A stretch of 64,000 bases of DNA, from contig JAOTXU010000005.1 in the NCBI GenBank assembly GCA_029862165.1, positions 1-64,000 on the forward strand. The letters are read 5' to 3'. The notes under the pieces are model-generated. The model saw only the letters and a program-made list of their open reading frames with translations. It was not told the origin of the DNA and ran no database searches. Position 1 is the stretch's first letter. Each line of letters begins with the position of its first letter. This DNA comes from Gammaproteobacteria bacterium (GTDB lineage Bacteria; Pseudomonadota; Gammaproteobacteria; Steroidobacterales; JABDKV01). Of the stretch, positions 34,808-47,689 are shown piece after piece. A program made the position numbers and the translations under genes.

Positions 34808-36105
34808 AATACCTCAGCACCGTCGGCCGCAGTGCGCCCGCAACGCTCAGTGCGGCCATCGGCGTGGGTCTGGCTGACGACGGTGGGCTGTTTGTGCCTG
34901 AGGTTTTCCCCACGTTTCAAAGCAGCGATTTTGCCCGGGTCGAGTCTCTGGTCGAAGTGGCAACGATTCTGCTGTCCCCGTTTTTTAGCGGGGACGAAAT
35001 GGAAAGCGAATTGGCGGCAATCTGCCACGACGCGTTCAGTTTTCCTGTGCCACTTAGGCCATTGCCATATAAGCCGTCTCTGGCAGTGTTGGAACTTTTT
35101 CACGGGCCGACCGCAGCATTCAAAGATGTTGGCGCACGGTTTCTGGCGGCCTGTCTGCAGCGATTGGAGCAGCAAGCAGCAAAACCCCTGAAGGTATTGG
35201 TAGCAACCTCTGGTGACACCGGTGGTGCGGTCGCCGCGGCGTTTCACCAACGGCCTGGGATCGAAGTGTATGTACTCTATCCGGCGGGGCTGGTGTCGCC
35301 CAGACAAGAGAAACAACTCACCTGCTGGGACGACAACGTACATGTTTTTCGCGTGGGCGGTGTATTCGACGACTGTCAGCGCCTGGTTAAAGAAGCATTT
35401 GCGTCGTCTGAGTTGCGTTCGGTTCAGCGACTGACTTCGGCCAACAGCATTAGCATTGGCCGGTTGCTGCCTCAGTCGGTTTACTACGCCGCTGCAGCCT
35501 TGTGGCATTGGCGTGAATATGGTCGCAAGGCCTCGTTTGTTGTTCCGACCGGTAACCTCGGCAACGCCGTCGCGGGTATCTGGGCCCGTCACATGGGTCT
35601 GCCGATAGATCGAATAGTTCTAGCGACCAATGCCAACCGGACAATTCCGGATTACCTCGAAACCGGTCGGTGGGAGCCGCGTCAGAGCCTGGCGACCCTG
35701 GCCTCGGCGATGGATGTCGGGAATCCGAGCAATATGGAGCGTCTGCGGCATCTCCATCCGGACGTGAAAACGCTAAATGAACAGGTGAGTGCCTGGGCGG
35801 TTAGTGACGAGCAAATCAGGAATCAGATCAAGCTTGATTACGAACAGCACGATCAGCTGTGGTGTCCGCACACTGCTACCGCGGCCTATGTTCACGATCA
35901 TTACCTGGCCAACGGCGGATCCACGCAGGACCATATCCTGGTGGCAACGGCGCATCCGGCCAAATTTGAAACAGTGATTGAGCCGCTGATCGAAAAAGAG
36001 ATCAGCATGCCACCGGCCTTGGCAAAACTCATGCACCTGCCGTCTTGCTTTACCGACCTCTCGCCCGACTACGCTGCATTCCAGCAGGTACTCCGTCAAG
36101 CGTGA
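34804..36105 (+). CDS. thrC: Threonine synthase ThrC
   Basis: A 433-residue PLP enzyme converting O-phosphohomoserine to threonine. The PLP lysine is K107 in GPTAAFKDVGARFL. GTG 34804 overlaps the thrB stop (GTGA). N terminus MKYLSTVGRS is typical of the class that includes E. coli ThrC. It ends the threonine operon; a 214-base gap follows with no strong terminator seen. Confidence 0.96.
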   Translation: MKYLSTVGRSAPATLSAAIGVGLADDGGLFVPEVFPTFQSSDFARVESLVEVATILLSPFFSGDEMESELAAICHDAFSFPVPLRPLPYKPSLAVLELFHGPTAAFKDVGARFLAACLQRLEQQAAKPLKVLVATSGDTGGAVAAAFHQRPGIEVYVLYPAGLVSPRQEKQLTCWDDNVHVFRVGGVFDDCQRLVKEAFASSELRSVQRLTSANSISIGRLLPQSVYYAAAALWHWREYGRKASFVVPTGNLGNAVAGIWARHMGLPIDRIVLATNANRTIPDYLETGRWEPRQSLATLASAMDVGNPSNMERLRHLHPDVKTLNEQVSAWAVSDEQIRNQIKLDYEQHDQLWCPHTATAAYVHDHYLANGGSTQDHILVATAHPAKFETVIEPLIEKEISMPPALAKLMHLPSCFTDLSPDYAAFQQVLRQA

Positions 36106-36319
36106 TTTGCGCGAACACGAAATTCATAAAAATCCTTGAAGGTGAATTTTTGAGCACTGTCGGAACCGTGTTTTCTTAAAGTTTCGAAGCCGAATCAGCT
36201 TCCTCTGCATCTTTTTGAGAATAGTGCTGAGTTTCATAAGCTGTGGATAAAATCGGTGGAATGTTCGTAGTGCACGCGAGACAGTAGACTGTTGCGCACA
36301 GACATCAGAACGAGTTGGA

Positions 36320-36874
36320 ATGACACCAGAACTAACGGCTACCTTGTCAGTTGTCGCGGCGTCCGCGGGCTTGATTGCGTTTATTTCGCGATCCCGCGGA
36401 CGCGCTCGACGCTATTTACTAAAAACGATTCGTGCCATTTCTCATGACTACCTGGAGCGCGTTCTTGTTCCGGACGGTTTGGACGGCAAGATTGAAATTG
36501 ATTATTTGTTGCTGACCTCGCGTGGCTTGCTCGTACTCGATGTGAAAGAAGTTGGTGGCGTTGTTTTCGCCGGCACGGCACTGGATCGCTGGGCGGTTAT
36601 GGATGGGACTGAGCGCTTCAAGATCAACAATCCGATCGGGCCCTCTATGGCGAGGATCGTTGCCGTCAAAAGATTGGTGCCTGATCTCCCCGTTCACGGC
36701 CGGATCGTATTCACACAGGAAACGGATTTTCGCGGCGACGAGCTGCCACAGGTGGTGTCTGTGGACGAGCTACGCAAGCAGTTTCCACCGCCGCAGACGG
36801 CTGCGGCTGACAGACCCATCGATGCGTTCTATAGTGATTGGTTGAAGCTGCGGGAAGTCGCCGCAGCAGCCTAA
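36320..36874 (+). CDS. Membrane-anchored NERD-domain protein
   Basis: A 184-residue protein: one N-terminal membrane helix (about 5-24, ATLSVVAASAGLIAFIS) then a nuclease-related (NERD) domain at about 35-145. The nuclease-like core shows an Asp strand (KIEIDYLLLTSRG) followed by LVLDVK, i.e. D...DxK in place of the common D...ExK. NERD proteins are predicted DNA-processing enzymes, but this one has no helicase or kinase domain attached, and no defence-gene neighbours. Function unproven. Confidence 0.78.
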   Translation: MTPELTATLSVVAASAGLIAFISRSRGRARRYLLKTIRAISHDYLERVLVPDGLDGKIEIDYLLLTSRGLLVLDVKEVGGVVFAGTALDRWAVMDGTERFKINNPIGPSMARIVAVKRLVPDLPVHGRIVFTQETDFRGDELPQVVSVDELRKQFPPPQTAAADRPIDAFYSDWLKLREVAAAA

Positions 36875-36905
36875 TAAAATCAACCACCTACGGGGTTATC
36901 ATCAT

Positions 36906-38210
36906 ATGCTTTCTTCGCGATTTGCGCGCCTTTGCGTGCTCGGCAGCCTGCTATTGTCCGGTTGTGCGGCTACGCCACCGGCTACCCCGCACGATATGGA
37001 TCGGGTCGCCGAGGAATATGTTCGCCTGGTGCTAGCTCTGGGTCTGCACGATCCTGATTTTGTCGATGCGTACCACGGTCCAAAGAAATGGCGCAAAGAG
37101 GCCGAACGCCGAGAGCTGTCTTTGGACGGGATATCCATCGAAGCAGGCTTGTTACGCAGTACGCTGTCAGCTGGCGACTTTGGTCGGGACAAAGCGCTTA
37201 TTGCTCAGCGCAGGGGACTGTTACTGAAACAGCTGACTGCCGTGCAGACGCGTTCGGATCAGTTGCGTGGCAAAGAGTTCAGCTTCGATCAGGAAGCCAG
37301 ATTGCTATATGACGCACGCGCACCAAAGCACACCGCCGAACATTTTGCGGCCTTGCGCATGGAACTGGACGCTATGTTGCCGGGGCAGGGGAGCCTGGCA
37401 GAACGACGCAGTCAATACCGCGAGAGTTTTGTAATTCCCGCCGACAGACTCGACGCGGTGTTTGCCGCAGCAATTCAGGAATGCCGCAAACGCACGCTTG
37501 AACATATTGCACTGCCGGAGGGCGAGCGGTTTGTCGTCGAATACGTCAACGACAAACCGTGGAGCGGTTACAACTGGTTCCAGGGTGGGGCTTACAGTCT
37601 GATACAACTCAATACCGATCTGCCGATACATATCGATCGTGCCGTCGATCTAGCCTGTCATGAGGGTTATCCCGGCCATCACGTTTTTAATACCTTGCTG
37701 GAGCGTGAATTGGTAAAAAACCGCGGATGGATGGAATTCTCCGTATATCCGTTGTTTAGCCCCATGAGTCTGATCGCCGAAGGCAGTGCCAATTTTGGCA
37801 TAGACATGGCGTTTCCCGATGACGAGCGGGCGGAATTCGAACGCGAGGTGTTGTTTCCACTGGCCGGTCTGGATGCCTCGCGAGTCGAGGAATACTACGC
37901 CATAGAAGATGTTGTTAGCCGGTTGAACTACGCCGGTAATGAGGCTGCGCGGCGTTACCTGGACAAGGACATTGATGCTGCCGCCGCGGTGCAATGGCTC
38001 CAGGATTACAGCTTAATGAGTAAGGAGCGCGCAGAGCAACGGTTGAAATTCATCGAAAAGTACCGAGCGTACGTCATCAACTACAATCTGGGTAAAGATT
38101 TAGTGCGTAATCACGTCGAGGCTGTAGGCGGTAATTCGGATGCCCGCTGGGACGTATTCGAAAAACTGCTTTCCACACCGATCAGCGCCTCGATGCTCAA
38201 CGAGAACTAG
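36906..38210 (+). CDS. DUF885 family lipoprotein, putative metallopeptidase
   Basis: A 434-residue exported protein with a lipobox (LLLSG-C, residues about 16-20). The DUF885 zinc-peptidase motif HEGYPGHH is at about residue 257, with Glu in the IAEGSANFGIDMAF region downstream as a likely third ligand. It is shorter than many DUF885 proteins (about 550-600). It overlaps the M20 gene on the other strand by four bases at the stops. Probably a periplasmic peptidase; substrate unknown. Confidence 0.82.
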   Translation: MLSSRFARLCVLGSLLLSGCAATPPATPHDMDRVAEEYVRLVLALGLHDPDFVDAYHGPKKWRKEAERRELSLDGISIEAGLLRSTLSAGDFGRDKALIAQRRGLLLKQLTAVQTRSDQLRGKEFSFDQEARLLYDARAPKHTAEHFAALRMELDAMLPGQGSLAERRSQYRESFVIPADRLDAVFAAAIQECRKRTLEHIALPEGERFVVEYVNDKPWSGYNWFQGGAYSLIQLNTDLPIHIDRAVDLACHEGYPGHHVFNTLLERELVKNRGWMEFSVYPLFSPMSLIAEGSANFGIDMAFPDDERAEFEREVLFPLAGLDASRVEEYYAIEDVVSRLNYAGNEAARRYLDKDIDAAAAVQWLQDYSLMSKERAEQRLKFIEKYRAYVINYNLGKDLVRNHVEAVGGNSDARWDVFEKLLSTPISASMLNEN

Positions 38211-39613
38211 CTGTTGTAATGGTCCTTTAGGACCTGAACGACACAGCTGGTGACTCTTTTGCCAGTGTTGATATGCAGAAATTCATTCGGCCCGTGGGCA
38301 TTGGAGTGGGGTCCCAACACACCGGTCACGAGAAACTGCACGCCAGGGAATTTGTCGCCCAGCATGGCCATGAACGGAATACTGCCACCAGTACCCATGT
38401 ACATCGCTTCGGCACCGAAATAAGCGCGCGATGCGCGACGCATGGAATCTGCCAGCCATGGCGCAATTTCCGGTGCGCTCCAGCCTTCCATCGCCGATTC
38501 GACATTAAACTTCACTCTGGCTCCGAAGGGCGGATCCATCTCGAGTATTTCTTTTACGGCCTCACCCGCCGCTATGGCGTCGGTCTTCGGTGACAGCCGA
38601 AACGAAAGCTTGACGGTCGTTTGCGGTCGCAGAACATTGCCGGCTTGCTGTAATTCTGGAATGCCGTCGATCCCGGTTACACACAAAGTTGTGCGCCACC
38701 AGTTGTTCAGTAACAGCTCGACCGGATCACCGCTGACCGGTTGCATGCCATCGACCCATGGATAGCGCAAGTGCACGCCGTCACCCAGTGTGGTGGCCGT
38801 CTCGCGGGCTTCTTCCACGCGCGCATCAGGTATCGGCATTTCAATGCCGGATATCCGCGTCTGGCCCGTTGCCTCGTCTTCGAGCCGGTTCAATAAGATG
38901 CGCAGGATACGAAAACTCGATGGCACGATTCCGCTTGCGCCGCCAGAGTGCACGCCTTCGGTCAGCACATCTACAGACAATGTCCCTACCAGGTTGCCAC
39001 GCAGCGTGGTTGTACACCACAGTTGATCATAGTTGCCACATTCCGCATCGAGACAAACAACCAGGCTGGGCGTGCCGATACGATCATTCAAGTGATCGAT
39101 ATACGCGGGCAAATCCGGACTACCGCTCTCTTCGGAGAATTCGATCACGACGACGCAACGGGCATGCGGAATATTCTGTTCCTGCAGCGCCTGGATGGCT
39201 GTGAGCGAAGCAAAAACTGCATACCCATCGTCGGCACCACCGCGACCATAAAGTTTGCCGTCGCGAATAACGGGTTTCCAGGGATGCAGGCCTTCTTCCC
39301 AGCCAGTAAATTCCGGTTGTTTGTCCAGGTGCCCATACAGCAACACCGTATCGTCATTGTCACCTGGAATTTCGATAAAAAGCAGCGGTGTACGGCCATC
39401 CAGCCGCACTACTTCGACCTGCATGTCCTTGATCGGCTGTTCGCGGCACCAGTTCTCCGCCAGTTTTGCCGCCTCGTCCATAAACCCGTGCTTCGCCCAG
39501 TCCGGATCGTACAACGGCGATTTGTTCGGAATTCTGACGTAGTCACACAACTTGGGAACGATTGAGCTGTCCCACCTGTCCGCTACAAATTGTTCGACCT
39601 TCGCGTTGTCCAC
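38207..39613 (-). CDS. M20 family metallopeptidase (dipeptidase-like)
   Basis: A 468-residue zinc exopeptidase. It has a metal-binding His in LLYGHLDKQPEF, Asp in GRGGADDGYAVF, and the catalytic Glu in EFSEESGSPDL, then a dimerisation domain and closing His region (GPHSNAHGPNEF). GTG 39613 has GGAGA upstream. No signal peptide is seen, so it is probably a cytoplasmic di/aminopeptidase. It is last in an operon with TatD and DUF2959. Confidence 0.9.
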   Translation of the reverse strand: MDNAKVEQFVADRWDSSIVPKLCDYVRIPNKSPLYDPDWAKHGFMDEAAKLAENWCREQPIKDMQVEVVRLDGRTPLLFIEIPGDNDDTVLLYGHLDKQPEFTGWEEGLHPWKPVIRDGKLYGRGGADDGYAVFASLTAIQALQEQNIPHARCVVVIEFSEESGSPDLPAYIDHLNDRIGTPSLVVCLDAECGNYDQLWCTTTLRGNLVGTLSVDVLTEGVHSGGASGIVPSSFRILRILLNRLEDEATGQTRISGIEMPIPDARVEEARETATTLGDGVHLRYPWVDGMQPVSGDPVELLLNNWWRTTLCVTGIDGIPELQQAGNVLRPQTTVKLSFRLSPKTDAIAAGEAVKEILEMDPPFGARVKFNVESAMEGWSAPEIAPWLADSMRRASRAYFGAEAMYMGTGGSIPFMAMLGDKFPGVQFLVTGVLGPHSNAHGPNEFLHINTGKRVTSCVVQVLKDHYNS

Positions 39614-39622
39614 GTTTTTCTC

Positions 39623-40261
39623 CTAACCGGTATTTCTCATAAAGTCGTCTGCTGCTGCAATCGCATCCTCAAGGTCAGCGATCAACGCGGCAACATCACC
39701 CTCGATCACTGACACTTCGCCCTGCAAAGACGCGATCGCCTGTGCATTAAGATTGTGTTTCAGCCACAGCACCTGATCCCGAAACGGATTCAGTACCGGC
39801 TGTATACGGGCCTCGGCGCGTCGCATAACCACTAGCATGCCCGCGTAACGTTGTTGCGTATCGCGTAGCTGGCGTTCACTTTGCTGGCGCAATGTGGCGC
39901 TGCTGTATTCTCCCAGCTCGTCTTCCCACTCGCGGAACAGTGCCTCGGCGACATCCTCGATAGCATCGATTCGATCGCTGACTTCTTCCGCCCTGGCCTC
40001 GGAGCGCTCCAGCTCGCGATTGAGATCGTTGTACAACGCCTCCAGGTCGCCACCATCGAAGTCGACCACGCTGCGGAATTTCTCCAGGGCGCTGACAAAT
40101 TGTTCCTTGGTTTCGACTTGCGATTCACGGGCCTCTTTCACACGATCAACCAGGATCTCCCGCTTGTGGATACCAAACTGTTCCAGGGTGTTGTAGTAGG
40201 CACTGGAACAGCCGACCAGCAACAAAGACAGCAGAGCGAATGACAGAGCTTTGTCGCGCAT
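39623..40261 (-). CDS. DUF2959 family lipoprotein
   Basis: A 212-residue lipoprotein: signal peptide and lipobox LLLVG-C (residues about 12-17), then an almost entirely helical domain with heptad-like Leu/Glu spacing. DUF2959 is its family; function is unknown, with an envelope role assumed. ATG 40261 is chosen over an upstream ATG because GAGG sits just before it. Confidence 0.82.
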   Translation of the reverse strand: MRDKALSFALLSLLLVGCSSAYYNTLEQFGIHKREILVDRVKEARESQVETKEQFVSALEKFRSVVDFDGGDLEALYNDLNRELERSEARAEEVSDRIDAIEDVAEALFREWEDELGEYSSATLRQQSERQLRDTQQRYAGMLVVMRRAEARIQPVLNPFRDQVLWLKHNLNAQAIASLQGEVSVIEGDVAALIADLEDAIAAADDFMRNTG

Positions 40262-40292
40262 CGTAAACCTCGGTGAAGCAAACATTCGGTAA

Positions 40293-41126
40293 TTATGCCT
40301 GTGATTCCGTTTCGGGTGGAATGGCCAGGCCAAAAAACGCGCGCGCGGTATTGGTGGTCTCGCGGGCCAGCTCAGCCACCGAACGATTATTGTGACGGGC
40401 TATCGTGTCGAGTATATGCGGCAGGTGCATCGGCTCGTTGCGACGCGTTTTTGGTGCCGGCGTGAGATCGCGTGGCAGCAGATACGGCGCATCGGTCTCG
40501 ATCATCAGGCGACCTGCCGGAATATCGTCGACGGCTTCGCGCAAATCGTGGCCGCGTCTTTCGTCACAGATCCAGCCCGTTACCCCGATATGCAGATCGA
40601 GATCCAGACAATCATACAATTCGCGGGTGCTGCCGGTGAAGCAATGCGCCACCGCTGCTGAGAGGCGGTCGCGGTACTCGCGAAGGATTCCAACGAAGAC
40701 ATCGTGCGCATCGCGTTGATGTAAGAACACCGGAAGCTGAACCTCGGCGGCAAGCTCCAGTTGTGCCAGGAAGGCACGTTCCTGGTCCGCAGGTGTCGAG
40801 AAATTACGAAAGTGATCCAGGCCGCACTCACCGATCGCCACAACTCCGTCATCGCCTGCAAGTTCGCGAAATGCCGACAACGCAGATTCATCGAATTCAT
40901 TTGCATGATGTGGGTGCATACCGGCGGTGGCATACAGCGATTCGCGATGTTGCCCGGCAAGCTTGGCTGCCGCGACGCTCGAATCTACGCTGCTTCCTGT
41001 GACGACCATTTGCACCACACCCGCCGAGACCGCGCGTTCGAGCACTGCCTGCCGGTCGTGATCGAAGCTGTGGTGGGTCAGATTGGCGCCTATATCGATT
41101 AACGCAAGCGGGGTAATTTCGGTCAT
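40293..41126 (-). CDS. TatD family metal-dependent hydrolase
   Basis: A 277-residue TIM-barrel nuclease-like hydrolase. Metal and active-site motifs: DIGANLTH near the start, GECGLDHF, FLHQRDA, AHCFTGS and ETDAPYLLPRDL. It may be TatD itself (3'-5' exonuclease) or a relative such as YcfH; the family cannot be split further here. ATG 41126 is used; the frame continues upstream but overlaps the adaptor promoter region. First of three minus-strand genes. Confidence 0.88.
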   Translation of the reverse strand: MTEITPLALIDIGANLTHHSFDHDRQAVLERAVSAGVVQMVVTGSSVDSSVAAAKLAGQHRESLYATAGMHPHHANEFDESALSAFRELAGDDGVVAIGECGLDHFRNFSTPADQERAFLAQLELAAEVQLPVFLHQRDAHDVFVGILREYRDRLSAAVAHCFTGSTRELYDCLDLDLHIGVTGWICDERRGHDLREAVDDIPAGRLMIETDAPYLLPRDLTPAPKTRRNEPMHLPHILDTIARHNNRSVAELARETTNTARAFFGLAIPPETESQA

Positions 41127-41245
41127 GGCAAAAAAGTGGCAGTGATGCGGCCGGGTACTATAACCTAGCCGGTTCCCGGGGCGTATGGCCCCTGGTTCAC
41201 TACAAAAGGAAGGCGGGGGAGCGGCGCGCGCAGCGCCTCTTAGAG

Positions 41246-42478
41246 ATGGCGTTGGATAAAGAACAACTCGATGCATTGCGTATCGACCCGCAACAGCGGG
41301 TGGCCGGTCGTGGTAGTGGCCGCTATGTTCTGATCCTGATCGGTTTGGCGATCCTGGTGGCTGCGGTATTCGCAGGAATGCGGTTTGCCGCCGGACCAGC
41401 GGCAGATAGCGGACCGGCCATGGAATTCGCGCTGGCACAGCCGCCCGGTACCGCACAGGACGCTGTGCTGGATGCATCGGGTTACGTGGTCGCCAGACGC
41501 ATCGCGACGGTCAGCTCGAAAGTGACCGGGCGCATTGATGCTGTCTTTATTGAAGAGGGTATGAGCGTCGAACAGGGACAACTCATGGCCCAACTCGATG
41601 CCAGTTCAGTTGAGGCGCAATTTGCGCTTGCAAAAAGCCAGCTTGAATCTGCACGGCGTGGTCTCGAGGAAACCGAGGTCAGGTTGGCAGAAGCCGACCG
41701 GCAGTTGGCACGCAAGCGGCGGCTGCGCGCGGATAAACTAGTCAGCGAAGCGGAGCTGGACGCGGCAGAATCTGAGGTCAAGGCACTAAATGCACGTCTT
41801 AATGCTTCGCGTTCCAGCGTTAGCGTTGCCGAGCGATCGTTAGCCGTTCAAAAACAAGAGTTGGATGATCTGCAGATCCGTGCGCCGTTTGCCGGCATCA
41901 TAATTTCGAAGAACGCACAGCCGGGAGAGATGATTTCCCCGGTGTCGGCCGGTGGCGGATTCACTCGTACCGGCATCGGCACGATCGTCGACATGGACTC
42001 GCGTGAAATAGAGGTGGACGTCAATGAGGCCTATATCAACCGGGTTACCGATGGCCAGCGTGTAGTGGCGACACTCGACGCCTATAATGACTGGGATATT
42101 CCGGCCAGTGTGATAAACATCGTCCCGACCGCTGATCGGCAACGTGCGACAGTCAAGGTGCGTATTGCATTTGACCAACTCGATCCTCGCATCCTGCCTG
42201 ACATGGGAGTGAAAGTTCGCTTTCTTGATAGCGAGGTAGAAATCGACGATTCGGGGCCTGCCGTTTTGGCAGTAGTCCCAAGTGCGGCGCTGCGATCCGA
42301 TAAGGGCACCGACTATGTCTGGCTCGTACGCAACGGACAACTGGAGCGACGCGCGGTGAGCACCGCGCGCCGTAGCGGCGGTTCCATAGAAATTATTGCC
42401 GGTGTCTCACCGGGTGATCGGGTCGTAACAACGGCAAACATCGAACTGGAAGAAGGTAAAAAGGTACAGGGCTTATGA
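41246..42478 (+). CDS. Periplasmic adaptor of an ABC efflux system (MacA/HlyD-like)
   Basis: A 410-residue membrane-fusion protein. One membrane anchor at about 27-47, a first lipoyl half near 75-110, a long coiled coil (about 120-215, LESARRGLEETEVRLAEADR region), the second lipoyl half (APFAGIIISKNAQPGEMIS) and a beta-barrel and membrane-proximal domain. It should join the ABC exporter behind it to an outer-membrane channel (TolC-type, not in the window). It overlaps the ATPase gene by four bases. Confidence 0.88.
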   Translation: MALDKEQLDALRIDPQQRVAGRGSGRYVLILIGLAILVAAVFAGMRFAAGPAADSGPAMEFALAQPPGTAQDAVLDASGYVVARRIATVSSKVTGRIDAVFIEEGMSVEQGQLMAQLDASSVEAQFALAKSQLESARRGLEETEVRLAEADRQLARKRRLRADKLVSEAELDAAESEVKALNARLNASRSSVSVAERSLAVQKQELDDLQIRAPFAGIIISKNAQPGEMISPVSAGGGFTRTGIGTIVDMDSREIEVDVNEAYINRVTDGQRVVATLDAYNDWDIPASVINIVPTADRQRATVKVRIAFDQLDPRILPDMGVKVRFLDSEVEIDDSGPAVLAVVPSAALRSDKGTDYVWLVRNGQLERRAVSTARRSGGSIEIIAGVSPGDRVVTTANIELEEGKKVQGL

Positions 42479-43158
42479 GCAGCGTAAAGATTAGAGGATT
42501 AACAAAAACCTATATGCGCGGTTCCGAGCGGTTGGATGTACTCAATAATCTGGATCTGGATGTCAAAGGCGGCGATTTTGTGGCGTTGATGGGGCCATCG
42601 GGTTCCGGCAAAACGACACTGCTAAACCTGATTGGTGGTATCGATCGGCCGAATAGCGGCAGCATCTTTGTGGATAACCAACGCATCGACCAGCTTAGTG
42701 ATCGGCAACTGGCACATTGGCGGTCGCGCAATGTAGGTTTTATTTTTCAGATGTTCAACTTGCTGCCTGTTCTATCGGCTGAGAGAAACGTAGAATTACC
42801 ATTGTTGTTGACCAACATGGCTGCGGCCGAACGACGTAGCCGGGCGCGGACCGCTTTGTCGCTCGTAGGTTTGGATGATCGCGCGTCACACAAGCCCGCC
42901 GAGTTATCAGGAGGTCAGGAACAACGCGTCGGTATCGCTCGCGCAATAGTGACCGATCCGGGCTTGTTGCTGTGTGATGAGCCAACCGGTGATCTGGATC
43001 GCAAGGCCGGCGACGAGATTCTGGAGTTGCTGGTCGCTCTCAATCAAAGTCAGGGCAAAACCATTATCATGGTCACCCATGATCCGCACGCAGCCGAGCG
43101 GGCGCAGCGCACGGTGCATCTGGACAAGGGTCGTCTTGAAATGGATGCAGCGGCATGA
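42475..43158 (+). CDS. ABC exporter ATP-binding protein (MacB/LolD-like)
   Basis: A 227-residue ABC ATPase: Walker A GPSGSGKTT (about 39-47), signature LSGGQEQRVGIARA (Q-loop and ABC motif) and Walker B LLLCDEPTGDLD. It is of the LolD/MacB N-terminal type that pairs with FtsX-like permeases, two of which follow directly. It overlaps both neighbours by four bases. Substrate unknown. Confidence 0.92.
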   Translation: MSSVKIRGLTKTYMRGSERLDVLNNLDLDVKGGDFVALMGPSGSGKTTLLNLIGGIDRPNSGSIFVDNQRIDQLSDRQLAHWRSRNVGFIFQMFNLLPVLSAERNVELPLLLTNMAAAERRSRARTALSLVGLDDRASHKPAELSGGQEQRVGIARAIVTDPGLLLCDEPTGDLDRKAGDEILELLVALNQSQGKTIIMVTHDPHAAERAQRTVHLDKGRLEMDAAA

Positions 43159-44318
43159 AGTATCTGCGCCTGGTGCGCGCGAGCCTGATGCGCAAGAAAA
43201 CGCGGACGCTGCTGACGATCGGCTCGATCATGATTGCCTTTTTGATGTTCGGCCTGCTATCGGCGCTGGAAAAGGCGTTTACCGCTGGTGTGGACATCGC
43301 CGGTGCCGATCGTCTGGTGACAATACACAAAGTGTCGCTAATCCAGTCAATGCCGTTGGCCTACTACAACCGCATACGGGCAGTGGAAGGTGTAACGGAA
43401 GTAACCCACGCGACGTGGTTTGGCGGCTATTACAAGGAGCCACGCAACTTTATCGCGACATTCCCGATAGAAGCGGAAACTTATCTCAAAATCTATCCGG
43501 AACTCGAAATTCCCGACGAACAGCGTGCGGCGTTTATGCAGGATCGCGCCGGTATGGCCGCCGGGTACGTGTTGGCGGAGAAGTACGGGTGGCAAGTAGG
43601 GGATCGTCTACCGATACGTTCGGAGATTTACCGGCAGGACGACGGCAGCGACACGTGGGAAATGACCTTGCGGGCGATCTACCGGCCAAAGGATAATCTC
43701 GGCGATCCGACTGCGTTGATGATGCACTACGATTTCTTTAATGAGTCCTTGCCCGAGCGAATCAGAAATCGGGCCGGGTGGTATGTCTTGCGGGTAGACA
43801 ATCCCGATAATGCGCCACAGATCGCCGAGGCAATCGATAACCAGTTTGCCAATTCCTCAACAGAGACCAAGACCTCGACTGAGAAAGCCTTTGCAGCAGG
43901 TTTCGCAAACCAGGTTGGCAACATCGGCGCCATTGTGACCGGGGTTGTAACGGCGGTTTTTTTCACGATGTTGCTGGTTACCGCCAATACTATGGGTCAA
44001 TCCGTGCGTGAGCGCACGAATGAGTTGGCCGTACTCAAGACGCTCGGCTTCACCAACAACCGTGTCACGGTCTTGGTGTTGATTGAATCATTGTTGATTA
44101 CCGCGGTTGGCGGCCTCCTGGGGCTGGGGCTGGCGTGGTTGTTGATCCAGGTGCTGGGTGATGCCCTGCGGCAGTTTCTGCCGGTGTTTTATTTGCCGCC
44201 ACGCGACTTGTTAATTGGTTTGGCGTTAATGGCGATCTTTGGCCTGGTCGCCGGCGCTTTGCCCGCCGGACAAGCATTGCGTTTGCGTATTGCCGACGCC
44301 TTAAGAAGGGGTGCGTAA
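43155..44318 (+). CDS. ABC permease, MacB/FtsX type (first)
   Basis: A 387-residue permease with the four-helix MacB layout: TM1 at about 20-42, a large periplasmic domain (about 45-260) and three C-terminal helices (about 265-285, 320-345 and 350-375) that form the FtsX domain. It is separate from its ATPase, unlike fused MacB. Two permeases in tandem suggest a heterodimer. Confidence 0.88.
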   Translation: MKYLRLVRASLMRKKTRTLLTIGSIMIAFLMFGLLSALEKAFTAGVDIAGADRLVTIHKVSLIQSMPLAYYNRIRAVEGVTEVTHATWFGGYYKEPRNFIATFPIEAETYLKIYPELEIPDEQRAAFMQDRAGMAAGYVLAEKYGWQVGDRLPIRSEIYRQDDGSDTWEMTLRAIYRPKDNLGDPTALMMHYDFFNESLPERIRNRAGWYVLRVDNPDNAPQIAEAIDNQFANSSTETKTSTEKAFAAGFANQVGNIGAIVTGVVTAVFFTMLLVTANTMGQSVRERTNELAVLKTLGFTNNRVTVLVLIESLLITAVGGLLGLGLAWLLIQVLGDALRQFLPVFYLPPRDLLIGLALMAIFGLVAGALPAGQALRLRIADALRRGA

Positions 44319-44321
44319 GCT

Positions 44322-47536
<3,215 letters not shown>

Positions 47537-47689
47537 ATGGCTCAGCCCGGCAAAAATAAAGAAATGTGCTTATCTTTCTATTCAGTAGGCGAAACATCCC
47601 CGATTCCCGCGTAGCGGCGACATCCTCGCCGCGATTGCCGGACATGCTGCTAGACTGAAGGAAGATAGGCTATACGGGGGTGCATCGCT

